64,000 bases of DNA from Mycocentrospora acerina (Eukaryota; Ascomycota; Dothideomycetes; Pleosporales), in the NCBI GenBank assembly GCA_022701365.1, contig JAKUHH010000084.1:682001-746000 (forward strand), written 5' to 3'. A program made the translations under genes and the position numbers. The notes beneath the pieces are model-generated. The model searched no databases. It was not told where the DNA came from and saw only the letters and a program-made list of their open reading frames with translations. Positions 1 to 12,315 of this stretch are shown here, in pieces (within the stretch, counting starts at the first letter, position 1; the number at the start of each line of letters is the position of its first letter).

Positions 1-518
1 CAGATGTACGAAAATGCTTGTGTTTAGCGGAGACTGCTGTGTTCCGGCTGTCGACGCCAACATCGTCTTATCTCGCAACACGGCTGTAGAGTCACCCAAA
101 ACGGTTGTCATTGAAAGTTGATGTTTGACAGTAGGCTTCAGAATAACCAGCACCAACAAGGTGGCGGCGGCCACAACTTCGGCCCGTACCCAAGCCACAA
201 GCAGAAGCGGAATCGCGATGATGCCAAGCGCCGCCGCAATGACTCCCCGCCCCCTACGCTCGGAGCGAATCTTATTGCGAGGTACACGGTCACGGTTATT
301 GACATTCATCAGAATCCTGTCATTTCGTCATCCTGCGCACTGAACTCCGCACGCTCACCGCCAATTTGCGAGTAGACATGGCAAGTGCTTCTTCTTTCTT
401 TTCCAGACATGCATAATGCTAACAAGATGTCATGATTGCAACATATAGTTTGCATACGCTTCTACATTATATCTAGCACATGAAACATGATGATGTGCAG
501 AAAACTATAATAATGCAA

Positions 519-665
519 CTTCTAGTAACTACAATGACTGTGACGACTACAACAACTGTGACGACTACAACAACTGTGACGACTACAACAACTGTAACGA
601 CTACAGCAACTGTAACAACCGTAACAACCACAACAACTGTAACAACTACAACAAATACAGCAACT
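519..665 (+). repeat. Degenerate 18-bp ACN-rich minisatellite
   Basis: Units of about 18 bp built on GTGACGACTACAACAACT repeat several times and then decay into ACN triplets. The plus strand reads as an almost pure Thr/Val run from 480 to 704, but this follows from the triplet composition and I do not call a gene. Confidence 0.7.
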
Positions 666-864
666 ACAAATGCAAACCAAATAACTAATGGAAAGAAGAT
701 ATAATTGTATAGATTGTGCAGAATATTAGAAAAGAATTTGTGTGAAGCTACTACGTTGAGTAATATTAATAAAGCTAGTCATCTAAGTTCAGGTGCATTT
801 AGTCATTCATCTAATTTTCTTCTTTATGTTCCAATCATACCGTCCTGAGAAAATTAGATGTTTA

Positions 865-1048
865 CGCAATAGTACAATCATCATTCATCAACTTCTCAAG
901 TCCAATCCTATCCTCTCCTCGTCAGTATGTGCATATAATCACGATTCAGAGATCTGAAAAAATAGCACAGGAGCAGGCCAGAACCAGCCAGTTATTGGCA
1001 CTAGGAGATTGTGAACAGGAGAGAGGTGGCAATCGCTTGTCGAAGTTA
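865..1048 (+). repeat. Direct repeat copy A flanking the first DUF3176 gene
   Basis: About 184 bp are clearly similar to 3986-4168 in the same orientation. Shared blocks include GGAGATTGTGA and GTGGCAATCGCTT. Most differences read by eye are C/T or G/A transitions, as expected after repeat-induced point mutation. The two copies bracket the DUF3176 gene at 1433-3543. Confidence 0.65.
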
Positions 1049-1432
1049 GAGGATGAATGACCGAAGTTGATTAATAACGCAAGGCTATTCAAGGCAAATA
1101 ATTGTTAGACATGATTGCAAAGCGATTAGGTAACAACAATATTAAATCATGATCTCCAGCTTTTTGCTAATATTTGTGTTAGTCTTATATCCACCCTAGA
1201 GGTGCGCGAAGATTTGTGGGGGATAAGCATGACTGACCTAAGACCCTCCAACCTTGTCGTGTCTATTAGTTGTGATACTCACCCAGAGAGGTTAGTATGT
1301 CGCCAGTATACTCGACGGTATGAAGCATGTAAGATGAACATCAAGAAGAATTAATTTTAAGACTAGTACGAATTTCTTCTACTTCTTTTACAATCTTTGG
1401 TTCTTAAACTTTCCCTATTTTTAATTTCATAT

Positions 1433-3543
1433 CTACCCTGGAGGAGCACTACTTTTATAGAAAGGTATTCTCGGCGACTTGTGTAAGTGGCTTTGTCCAG
1501 ATACTCTCCATCCCATATCTGGTAACAACTTGATGCGGATCTTTTTTGTTCCTTCCTGTGAGCTTTTCCAGAGTGAAGAAGAGTTGAGATGATGTTGTGT
1601 CTCTTTTGGTAGTCCGTATATGAGTGTAGGCATAGCAGATGTCTTCCATACTCCTGTGGCTGTGTCCCCAGATGTCTTGATTATAGTCAAGATCAGGAAA
1701 ATGAGACTGAGAATCAAAAGTGTAAAAGGGAACGCCAGCCACCCCCACCGGACGACTATGAAGACTTCTTGACCATACGCAGATCCTAAGACCATTTCGT
1801 TGCTTCGGTCCGTTGATCGGATTGTATTCGTCATCGCCGTGGCCAGTCTTTCCATGTGTCGCGATACATTATTCGGCGCCGCCCACGGATTGAAATCAAG
1901 CTGTCGTTGGTATGGTGGCCCAGACAACCAGCTGCTGTGGCGCATGATCGGCTTGGCGAACTCGTGATATACTGTGGCGAAGGATGGAAAAATCTCCTTA
2001 AAGCTCATTATCATAGCAGAGGCAGTACTGTTCGATGTTCCGTACTCCGAGATCTTGCCTCTGTCAAATTGTGAGTTTACCTCGATTCGTATATCTTGTA
2101 AGTAGGTGATATATGTTCCGTTGCTAGTTAGCGCCTGGAATGGACGGCTCGCCCAGGGATATTCGCCTGTGGTTGTATTGAAAACCAATTCAAGGATTTC
2201 TTCGTTGTATTTGCCTTCTTGATATGATGAGTGTATTGTTTTGACACACCAAGAGAGTGCACACTCATGTGCGACAGGCGGTATGTTGTTGTAGACACTA
2301 TGTGCAGATCCGTTTGCCGCAGATACAATTAAAATGTCGGCAATGGTATTTCTCAAGTGCTTGAAGCTAATAGATCCGTTTCCGTAGAGCGGCTGTCTCT
2401 CATAAAATGTGGTGAGAGGGAAGTTTCGCATAACGAGAGCCTCTCCTTTTGAAGAGTTATGTGCATTAAGCAGATATCCAGACATCATAACAGGGTTGTC
2501 GCTAGTAGCGTTGAGAAAGTATCCACACATAGTCGCGTTTGGATAGCTCTTCTCGATCCTGTAGCCGCCTCTCAAGTCCACCGTCTAGTCCACTCGATTG
2601 GTTAGACATGAGAAGGTGAGGTGACTTGAAATATCTGTGCAGTGACTGCAAACACCAAGTGTTTCGTACAAGGGCCACTTACAATTGCCAGTCGGACAAG
2701 TCTGCACATGCGTAGTGATTAGTGATGCTTCAATAAAGGGTGTATCGCACGTACAAGAGGTATCTCGGGTCGGGTTCCATTCCCATATGCTACAGATTGA
2801 GTTCCGTTTGCGAAAGAGAATTTTTGCCTTAGAAGGAACATATCGTCGTTGCTCACAATAATGTCAGTACCATCTCGATAAACCTTCATTTCATCAGGTG
2901 CATAAAACGTCGTCTTAGGTACTTCAGCAGCCGCGCTTTGAATAGTCCATTTGCTTGGCAGTTCTACAACCTGTTGAAAGAATGTGTCTATAGCCAGCAA
3001 TAGAACTATAAGCAGAGCTCCTAGAGCAGCTAAAGACCGACCCCTTGTGCGGAACAATAACATCACAGCGCCCCATGAACCCCTAGAAGCTTTGTCAAAT
3101 ATTTCAAAATCCCACATAACGTTAGACTTGTGGAACCAATTCCACTTTAGTTGCCCAAGTGCCTCTGACGTGGGTACGATTAGCGCTGCGGAAGCCACTT
3201 TTCCCAGTACGTTTGCCCAATTTAGGAGATAGTCATTCTCAACCATCCGCTGGTTATGGACTTGGATATATATAATGACGATGGCACCCATACAAGAGGC
3301 ACTGACAAGCCAGGTAATCATTTCAAATAGCCACCTTTTAAAGATACTTTCAGATGCGTTGTGTTGGGCTATTTTCCTCTCAATTCGCTGCGTTAAATCC
3401 AGGGATGTCTTTCCAGACGAAGGCAACGATCCATATGAATTTTTTGGTTCTGAATGTGGGTGTGAGTGCGAGAAAGGTGCTTTATTGCGTTGTCGGAATG
3501 CTGGAACGGGTGGGAGGGCTTTGGAGAGTTCGGAAGACGACAT
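1433..3543 (-). pseudogene. DUF3176 membrane protein, interrupted by in-frame TAG
   Basis: Fungal DUF3176 family; the function of the family is unknown. Model: exon 1 at 2755-3543, intron with GTACGT donor and CAG acceptor, exon 2 at 1433-2701. Exon 1 has a first hydrophobic segment after the basic residues KRW, then the family blocks EALGQLKWNWF and MWDFEIFDKASRG, and a second hydrophobic segment (LAALGALLIVLLLAID). Exon 2 carries the Cys-containing block CPTGNCKWPLYETLGVC, NPWAAPNNVSRHMERLA and a C-terminal membrane segment after VRWGW. The codon at 2585-2587 is TAG where the paralog at 7220-9832 has TGG (Trp). The rest of exon 2 is intact, so the lesion looks recent, or could be a polymorphism or sequencing error. 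The N-terminal region is shorter than in the paralog. Confidence 0.8.
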
Positions 3544-6500
3544 TCAAACGTGTTTAATCTTAATTTGAAACAACCAGGGGATTTTCAAGATGAAGAGAAA
3601 AAAAAACGTACTTTGAACAATCAAGACGATTTACAAAGGTAACAGGAGAGGCGATCAAACTTATCGTAACCGCGGTATCCTTACGCTAACCATCAAGGAT
3701 CAGGATCAGGATCAAGAAAGCGCTTATCTAGGCGGATACTCGATATGGACTTGTGCCGGATAGAATAGGCGCTGAGAGTTGTGTTTCTGAACTAATTTCC
3801 ATTCAAGCTAGGTTCGCATGCATCTTCTGCATACCAGTTGAAACCTTAGCGCTGTGGCACAGCACTCTGGCGCGTATCTGTTCATGGTCATCACGAAGGT
3901 GCCACGCACTGATTGATTGTGGTTCCAGCCAATGACTCAGCGCTCACAATTCTTTTCTATGTTATCATAATAAAGGTAGTGTGCACGCAATAACACAATC
4001 ATCAGTTCTCATCCCCTCGAGTCCAATATCCTCTCATCATCAGTATATACATATAATCATGATTTAGAGACCTGACAAAAAATGGCACAGGAGCAGACCA
4101 AAATCAGCCGGTATTCGGTGTTAGGAGATTGTGATTAGGAGAGAAGTGGCAATCGCTTCGTGAAGTTATAGCCTTGGCGTCATAATTCATGGGAATAAAG
4201 ATGAATAAATTCAAAAAGCACATAGTTAGGTGGTAGTATAATCGAACGATCGGTTTAATATCAGAGAGTTGTTGTCAATTTGGTCCCGCGATGTGGATAT
4301 GCTAAAGACTACTCGATATCGAACAAGAAACAAGTGTCGCACCGTGTTCTAACGAAAGTAAGTCGCCGATCTCAGATACTCATTGCTAGAGTACCAATGC
4401 ATCAACTCAAAGAACGAAGAGATTAGGTCAGTTAAGTATTGTCCTTAGGATTCAACCTACCGAGGATCGTCAAATGTGTGTACGCAGCGTGAGGGCTCTT
4501 TACCTTTATAATTGTGAACACAACGATGAATCGTGCTGCAAAATACGCTTTTAAGGGTCACATCTTTCACGCGAAGATACCAGGCTATTCTTAATGCTGC
4601 ATGTAACGGCGCTTGAAGGCTCCCATGAGCGGATGATGAGGCAGTTAGCGCTGCGGCACAGTAACCCGGCGGCTCGAGGTTGTAGCCAGACTGCTACAGT
4701 TGACTGTAAGCAGTATACCTGTTGGTGTTGCTATTAATTTTGGGGGCTATAGGTAAGGGACTGCAACATAAGCAATCAATTGCGTGAAGTACTCAACGTT
4801 TTCTCTATGGTTCAGAATATCTTTCGAGATGGTAAATGCTTGAAAAGAAATGCTGCAGCACTGTATATTGCAGCGTCGTTTCGGGGTAGCAAACCTGAAT
4901 TTCCAGAAAGATAAGCAATAGATGAAGATTACCAGCTATATCGCATTCGCTCTCACAGATCATTACAGAAGCGCCTCGGGCAACGGATTGAGCCGAATTG
5001 ATTGGACTGAGTCAATAAGATTGTAGCGCATTACAACAAAATTACAAAACATGAATTGTAGTTGCCAACTGCACACATTACTCAGCAACGATGAGTAAAA
5101 TGTCATAGACGGCACCAGATGCCATGAAAGTCCCTGTGGGATTCTTGGCCTTCTGCTCTCTTTCTAAATGCAGCAGCCAAAACAAGTCCGAGATGTTACT
5201 AATCAAGAGACTCTAACTAAAGATAACATGTTTGTGTACTCTGATCAAAAACAGCAAAATTTCAAGCGTTATAGCTGCCAGCCCTTTGGTAGTACTCTGA
5301 TGTTCCATTTATCGAACTTATCCATAGTTCGCATTTGTCCTGACCTTGTCGAGGATAAATTATCGCGACCACAGGTGATGGCATAAACAAAATTGAGCCA
5401 ATTTCAGTTTCAAAACGACCCACCCAGACTCATAATCAGAGTGTGTTGAAAAAGTCACGCGATGAGCACTTCCAACTAGTATGTTGAACGTTCGGTTTTC
5501 GCTAGGAGCTCTGTTCGTAACAAACAAAACTAAATGCATTCTTTAAAGCAGAAATAAGAGCATTTTAAAAACATATAAACAAGACTCAGTGGGAGAGGGA
5601 TCCAATCAAAAAACCAGTAAGACTGCGTACAGAGATAAAAACGGTAAAGCGAAGCTGTATAGCGAGCGATGCAATATCCCTCACTAACATTTTTTTCATG
5701 AGGATCTGGATTGCAAAAAACTGGTTGTGAACTTCAACTTATCCAAATGAGAGCAGAATGCTGCTGAAACGACATAGAATTTAATACAAGCTATGTGAAT
5801 TGATTTCGACAAGAAAGTAATATGGAATTAAAGCAGTGAGAATGCTGTCGTAATTGTTCGCTCGATCAATGAGATGGATATTCGTTCCTTGTCGCTTCGA
5901 TTCAGTGATTCTATGCGCGGTATTAGAAGAAAAGATGATACAGCGAGACGCCTGTAAAAATATTTGGGACAGAGTGTGATCTGGTCGCTGTTGTGGTTGA
6001 TTGGCGTATTCACTTACTTGCGCATAGCCAGTCGCTTTGTGCCTGGACCTGCATGAAACCCGCTGCCAAGGCGCTGTTATGCCTTGATTGGTTCATATGC
6101 ATCCTAAAGTCGTTCTGAAGAGGACAAACTATAGAGGAAGCGACATACATGTAAACTTCCGTTACAAGATCGTTTGGACTTGGCTGATGTGATACCACGC
6201 TCAGCGCTTGCTTAAATGAAACCAGGTGAAATTGCAGGCACTTCATTCACCCCACGATGAGGTATGTGATGACTCCTGTCACATTCAAATTGACGCCCTG
6301 TACACCAATCTAGCATTCGGCACGTTTCAACCGTGACAACTCGCTATCTGAGCGGTCATTCTTTCTCTTGATCCTCCAATAATGGGAAGATCGATGTGTG
6401 AAGTGATATCTTCTGATCCTAGGCTTTTGATGTTTGGTCGGAAGTTGACAATTGTGGCGTTGGATAGCCATAGTCTGTGTGAGTAGAAGCGCCCATGGGC

Positions 6501-6733
6501 AAAGTGGAGATGAGTTTCTCATGCAACATCTTAAGGCATGTGGTTATCGATTTACTTCCTGAAGAATAAAGAGTGTGTTGATCCGGATTCTCCTTGGTTT
6601 TGTCCCATTGCAAGACACCTTTCCATCACTGAATCCACTGAATCAATCACTTCTTCTCTTGTTACTTCATCCTCCGTTCAAGTAGTATTGATTACCAACA
6701 TCCTTGTTGCTTCTTATCCAACGTACGAACGAC
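3544..6733. other. Long gene-poor spacer between DUF3176 paralogs
   Basis: About 3.2 kb with no supportable coding gene. Open frames are short, overlap each other on both strands and have no consistent splice partners. It contains direct repeat copy B (3986-4168). The low density and AT-rich look fit decayed repetitive DNA, but I could not identify an element class. Confidence 0.5.
3986..4168 (+). repeat. Direct repeat copy B
   Basis: This is the partner of 865-1048, same orientation, about 3.1 kb away, on the upstream side of the interrupted DUF3176 gene. Compared with copy A, CGATTCAG became TGATTTAG and GTATGTGCA became GTATATACA, which are transitions. Confidence 0.65.
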
Positions 6734-7034
6734 ATGTATACAGGCGTTTTAATTTTCACCCTTGCCTTCAATCTCTCAGCTCTTGCTGCCCCTCTACCAA
6801 AATTAGAGGTAATTAATTGTCGAGTCATTGAATTATACACACCTGTGCTTACCATGTTTTAAGGCTGGCCTCGAAAGTGTTCCTTCTCTTTCCCCGCTTC
6901 GTCGACACATCGAGCCAACCGTCGGCTTAAGCTTAGACAAACGGATTCTTGTTGGTTCAGATAACTCGGGTCGGAGCGTTGTCCAACTGGACGCGAAGAA
7001 GAGGCAAATAGTTGTTGACGAAACCTCTTCTTGA
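6734..7034 (+). CDS. Small secreted protein / peptide precursor, spliced
   Basis: A two-exon gene. Exon 1 (6734-6808) encodes 25 residues that form a good signal peptide (MYTGVLIFTLAFNLSALAA). The intron 6809-6863 has a GTAATT donor and an AAG acceptor, and exon 2 (6864-7034) stays in phase to a TGA. The 81-residue product has no cysteine after the signal. It has dibasic sites at R38-R39, K51-R52 and K71-R72, so a Kex2-type protease could cut it into short peptides. This layout fits a secreted peptide precursor, an effector-like protein, or a pheromone- or RiPP-like precursor, but no core repeat is present to decide. It lies between the two DUF3176 genes. No homolog is recognised, and the gene call rests on phase, signal peptide and splice sites. 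Confidence 0.5.
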
Positions 7035-7219
7035 TCTGCCAACTTAACCGGCGTCAATTTTCTGGACCAATCCAATAGTGCGGTGTTTGTTTGTTAGCAG
7101 CTTATGTTTTCCTTGTTTGTAAATTTTTGGCATAGAGATATGCCACATCGGTGTTCAAAGCAAATGAAGGTAGTGAAGTCGTAGGGTTAAATCGGGTTCG
7201 TAGGCGCATTTTTTGTAAA

Positions 7220-9832
7220 TTAGATCCACCCTGGTGGTGGGTGAGCTTTTGGTCGCGGCGTTAGTGGTGAAAACAAATTCTCTGATATTCTCCAACCCAT
7301 ATTCGGTTGAAGCCTGACTTTGAGTTCTTTTGCTTTCGCCCTAGGAGTCCCTGTACTTGACGATCTGACAAGTTTCTCTCGAAGACCATCTGGTAGCCCA
7401 TAAAGTAAGGTCAGAATGGCTGAGTTCTTCGTAATGCCGACTTGATCGTTCTCATGCGCAGACTTGAACACAGTTGCAGCAAGAAAGATTAGACTTGAGA
7501 TGAGAAGACCCAGAGGTAGTGTGAGCCATGCCCAGCGTACTTCAACGTAGGCTTGCTTGCTGTAAGCTTGCCCCTCAATCATCTCGTTTCTCATAGATGA
7601 CCTAATGACATTTGTCATAGCTGTTGCTAATCTTTCCATGTGCCTTGTCACATTATTTGGTGCAAGCCATGGATTGAAATTCAGCTGCCGGTTGTACGCT
7701 GGCCCGTTCATTCTTGTCTTGTATCTCAAGTTTGGAACAACAATACTATCCTTAGCTGTCAAAAATGAGGGGAAGAAGTCAGCAAGAGACAGCATGATTG
7801 GTGTCATGACGTTTCTAGATGCTCCGTAACCAGATATTTCTCGTTGATCTGAGTGGTCTACTACATTGATCTCAATGTCCTCAATATATTGGATATCCGT
7901 CCCCTTTTGGGTGTCAGTGACGACTTGCACTGTCTTCCATGGATGAGGCCCTGCCGTGGTATTGAGGTAGGTGTTAATCACCTGTTCGTAGTATTCTCCC
8001 CCGTTATATGAAGAGTTAAGCGTCATGACACACCATGAGAGGACACACTCCTGAGCTATAGGGACTTGATTTTGGTAGACGGTAGTCGCTAATCCCTTTA
8101 CAGCGGAGACAATTAGGACGTCTGCGATGGGATTACGGATGTGCTTGAAATTGATCGACCCATTTCCGTACAATGGTGTCTTGTCATAAATGGAGACAAG
8201 TGGCATTGCACGCATGACTAGTGCTTCGCCTGCAGTTTTTTCTTCAGGGTTGACGAGATACCCTGACATCATGACAGGACTATCCGTCGTTACGTTGAGA
8301 AAATATCCACACATGGTGGCGTTTGGGTAAGTTTTCTCGCTGCCGTAACCACCAGTCAAATTTGCCGTCCAATCCATTCGATTATTAAGGCAAGCAAACG
8401 TAAGTTTGCTGGATATATCGGCGCATTGGCTGCAAACACCCAAGGTTTCATATAACGGCCAGTTACAAGTACTTGTAGGGCAAGACTAGAAGTAATTTTT
8501 TCATTAGCCGGTACTACAATGGCGCCTAAATGCGACAATATGGCAGAGCAAGGGAGTATCTGGCGTGAATAAGGTTTCAGAAGAATACAAATCACTATAG
8601 AGCCATCAAATAATAACATATGGACGTACCAGTGCAATATCAGGACGAGTTCCGTTGCCAAAAGGTACGGGTTGAGTTCCATTACCGTAAGCAAACTTGT
8701 TGAAAACATGATCCATATCCTGGTCATTTGAAGCTATCTCTAGGCCTTCTCTGAAAACGAGATTGGAGTCAGGGTCATAACGTTTTGTCCTAGGAACCGA
8801 ACTCGCAGTATTCTGCAAAATCCAACGATCAGGAAAGTCGACGACTTGTTGGAAAAATGGATCAAGCGCTAGCAGGCCCAAGGTTATTAGGGCTCCAAGG
8901 GCTGCCAAAGCCCTACCTTTGGTTCGTATTAGTAGAAGCAGAGATCCCCAAGGACCTCGCGAAGCGTTGTCAAAAATTTCGAAATCCCACATCTGCTTGG
9001 AGTTCTTTTGAAACCAGCTCCATTTCAGCTGGCCAAGGGCTTCAGAAACGGGGATGATCAGTGCTGCGCCTGCCATCTTCGAAAGAACTGAGATGAATGT
9101 GTTTAAAGTAACTCCAGTTGTCTTGGCCAACGGCCAATCGGATAAAGGCTTGTCTCTGAAATACACTAGGACAACGATAACTGCAGTCATACAAGCTGCA
9201 CTGAACACCCAACTAACAACTTCTAATAACCATCTTTTTAATAAACTTCCAGAGATACTGTATTGGTAAAGCCGTCTCTCTATCCGTTCGGCAATGTTCG
9301 GAAAGCCTTCGACATCCTCTCCAATAGGTACCGAGATCTCAACTGATGGAGATTTCGAAGTACTATTAGTAATGCCCACGCTAGGATGGCTGATATTCAT
9401 CGAAGACTTTTCGTTGATCTGTGGAATCTGTGGGGTGGATGTGTCATCAAGACGAATTCTTGGATGCTGTGTTGCAAAGAGGAGAGTTGGTCGGCGTGGC
9501 TCCTGTTGTTGGATTTTCGGAAGTGATTTGGGTATGGAAGAGACATCCGAGCGATCACTGGATGTCTGGATCGGAGTGGTAGGGCTTAACTGCGTGAAGC
9601 CTGGTTGTGTTGGGACAGAGTAGGTTGGGCTCAGGTGTGTCGGTCGACCAGTGAATTGTATTTCCGGTGTTGTTGGGGTTGTTGGTGTAGTACCATATGA
9701 CTTGGAAGCTGTCCGCTCGTCGTGGGCTTCGAGGAATATGGGAATGCCTCGAAAGTTAGGCTGTTGATTTGGACTTCTAAGTGGAAGGGACATATTCGAC
9801 GTGTGGTTGGGAATATGGATCGGATAAGGCAT
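7220..9832 (-). CDS. DUF3176 family membrane protein (intact paralog)
   Basis: Exon 1 at 8630-9832 (401 codons), intron with GTACGT donor and TAG acceptor, exon 2 at 7220-8485; predicted product 822 aa. The first 170 residues are Pro/Ser/Thr-rich and probably disordered. A hydrophobic segment follows KRWLLEVVSW, then the family blocks EALGQLKWSWF and MWDFEIFDNASRG, a second hydrophobic segment (LAALGALITLGLLALD), a Cys-rich extracellular-like block (CPTSTCNWPLYETLGVC), several N-glycosylation sequons, and a last membrane segment near the C-terminus (LPLGLLISSLIFLAA). The family is widespread in filamentous ascomycetes and has no assigned function; plasma-membrane location is inferred from topology. 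It is the tandem paralog of 1433-3543, with the same intron position. Confidence 0.85.
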
Positions 9833-11490
9833 TTTACCAAACGAAGTTATTGGTTATGCTAATTCTAATGCCGATGAAAGACAATGAAATGAAGAACAGG
9901 TACGGATAGTGTGCCAGCCTAGTTGAAACTGAAGATACCAGGTCGGAGAGAAGCTTCTACTTCTGCTGGCCTCTGGCATTTACCACACTGTTGGCGATGC
10001 GAGCTCCAAGGTGACCCTCTGCTAAGCAAAAACGTGATTGGAAGCTGGATGAAACATGAAGCAACACTACCACTAGATTCATGCATACCATGTATGCTGC
10101 ATCTCTGGAATAGCATGCCTTATCGACATACCAACCATACATCTGATGATCTACGATGTGTGTGTGCGGCGTATGCCTTGAAATAGTCAGGCCGGGTTGA
10201 CGCAAAGGAATGGGCCTCACAGAGTAACTCTGTTAGCGCTGGCCTGACCAGTATCTAGACTGGTATAAGTTATAGCCGCCGGTTATTGAAATGCAGCCGC
10301 AAGTTGACTTATTATTACTTTTTAGCCCCCAAACCCGGTCCAACAAACACGCCGATGTGGCACAGTGCAGTTGGAGTATGGACTCTGCAATCTTCATCAC
10401 GCATGAAGCCAGAAGTAAACAGTAACCCTGATGGCTATATTTAAATCAATTTTCGTTACTGAAAAAAGGAAAATAGGCTGCGAAGAGCCTACAAACACTA
10501 GATTGTGTGTTAGGTTAGTTGTCGATGTAGAAAAAGTTGTGACGTTCCTAGAGCTTTGGCATTGGTGCCTGTCATGTCGTGGTGCGGCGCGGTAGCGTGG
10601 TGGCAGGTGCGCTCGTTAAGCGCGAGCCGCCCATCCATGAATAGAAGATAGATACCCAATCAGCGTCTAATCCTATGTATGCATCTTGAAGTGCTCTTGT
10701 ACACGTGTTTCCCCAAGTCCCAGGATCAGCATACCGGCTGAACAATCTGAAGTTCTCTTTCCTTTTCTTTTCGGACAAGAAGACAAGGGGATTCGTAGCC
10801 ATAATTGGATAATACTTTCCTCTTCATCTGCCGGTGACTTAAGCCTACTTTTGTCGACAAATGAAGACCTCATCGAGTACCAAATGTCAGTTTCTATTCT
10901 TCAGCCCACCAATCATGGAGATGTATCAGTACCGCTGTGGCTTTTGGTCTATTTTCCGATTCGACGATAGATGACGGTTGCCACGTATGCTTGCCGAATA
11001 TCATTCTAGGAGGTGCAGCTATACTACTGTGGCTATCGGTGTTGGAAGGACCCCTGATGAGGACTCAGGGGTGGTTTCCCCGCCTGTTGTGGTGGTAGGA
11101 AAGGACTCAGGAGAGGCGTCGTAAATAGGACTAGTATTGTTTGTAAATGTTGCTCATCTTTAGTTAGCTTAAAAAATCAACTCGTACTTTATAATTTCAA
11201 CAATTTGATCGTTTCAATGAGTGTTGTTCACAAGGCTGTTACTCCTCGTTTAACTAGTGTCTTGCGCTGACGCTCTTTGTATATCAGTCAGATAGTCGCC
11301 CTGACCATGAAGATGATATGTCCCCTCTCACTTGAAACAAGCCCGTCAGCATCATCTGCTGTGTTGAGGGGCTCAGCTGTCTGTCAAGCCACTCTTTTTC
11401 TTCTCTTCATGTTCCTACACGACGCACATATATTCTCTTACAATCGGCAACTCGCACGAAATAATTAGAAATCACTCTAGAGCAATATCT
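9833..11490. other. Intergenic region between DUF3176 gene and minisatellite
   Basis: The first few hundred bases are the promoter side of the minus-strand DUF3176 gene. No further gene is supported; the open frames near 9923-10220 and 10572-10970 overlap on opposite strands and show no family signature. Confidence 0.45.
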
Positions 11491-11508
11491 GTGCAAAAAT
11501 TGAACTGC

Positions 11509-12306
11509 AGATTATTTACACAGAGACCATTATTTACACAGAGACCATTATTTACACAGAGACCATTATTTACACAGAGACCATTATTTACACAGAGACC
11601 ATTATTTACACAGAGACCTTTATTTACACAGAGACCATTATTTACACAGAGACCATTATTTACACAGAGACCATTATTTACACAGAGACCATTATTTACA
11701 CAGAGACCATTATTTACACAGAGACCTTTATTTACACAGAGACCATTATTTACACAGAGACCATTATTTACACAGAGACCATTATTTACACAGAGACCAT
11801 TATTTACACAGAGACCATTATTTACACAGAGACCTTTATTTACACAGAGACCATTATTTACACAGAGACCATTATTTACACAGAGACCATTATTTACACA
11901 GAGACCATTATTTACACAGAGACCATTATTTACACAGAGACCTTTATTTACACAGAGACCATTATTTACACAGAGACCATTATTTACACAGAGACCATTA
12001 TTTACACAGAGACCATTATTTACACAGAGACCATTATTTACACAGAGACCTTTATTTACACAGAGACCATTATTTACACAGAGACCATTATTTACACAGA
12101 GACCATTATTTACACAGAGACCATTATTTACACAGAGACCATTATTTACACAGAGACCTTTATTTACACAGAGACCATTATTTACACAGAGACCATTATT
12201 TACACAGAGACCATTATTTACACAGAGACCATTATTTACACAGAGACCATTATTTACACAGAGACCATTATTTACACAGAGACCTTTATTTACACAGAGA
12301 CCTTGC
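11509..12306 (+). repeat. 18-bp minisatellite, 44 units, with higher-order period
   Basis: The unit TTATTTACACAGAGACCA is repeated about 44 times with almost no divergence. One variant base (CCA to CCT) recurs about every sixth unit, which gives a higher-order period near 108 bp. Because the unit is a multiple of three, one plus-strand frame reads Leu-Phe-Thr-Gln-Arg-Pro throughout. It has no ATG start, so I treat it as non-coding. Confidence 0.95.
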
Positions 12307-12315
12307 TTTTCTTAA

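Larger units (their letters stand above)
1..1432. other. Left-edge intergenic region
   Basis: No gene can be supported here. The short open frames around 118-375 have no recognisable domain and no good splice context. The stretch holds a Thr-codon-like simple repeat (519-665) and one copy of a direct repeat (865-1048), annotated separately. The sequence just right of it is the 3' side of the first DUF3176 gene. Confidence 0.5.

Noticed and set aside
11491..12315. A 274-codon open frame across the 18-bp minisatellite (Leu-Phe-Thr-Gln-Arg-Pro repeat)
   Set aside because: It has no ATG start, consists almost only of the repeat, and stays open because the unit is a multiple of three.
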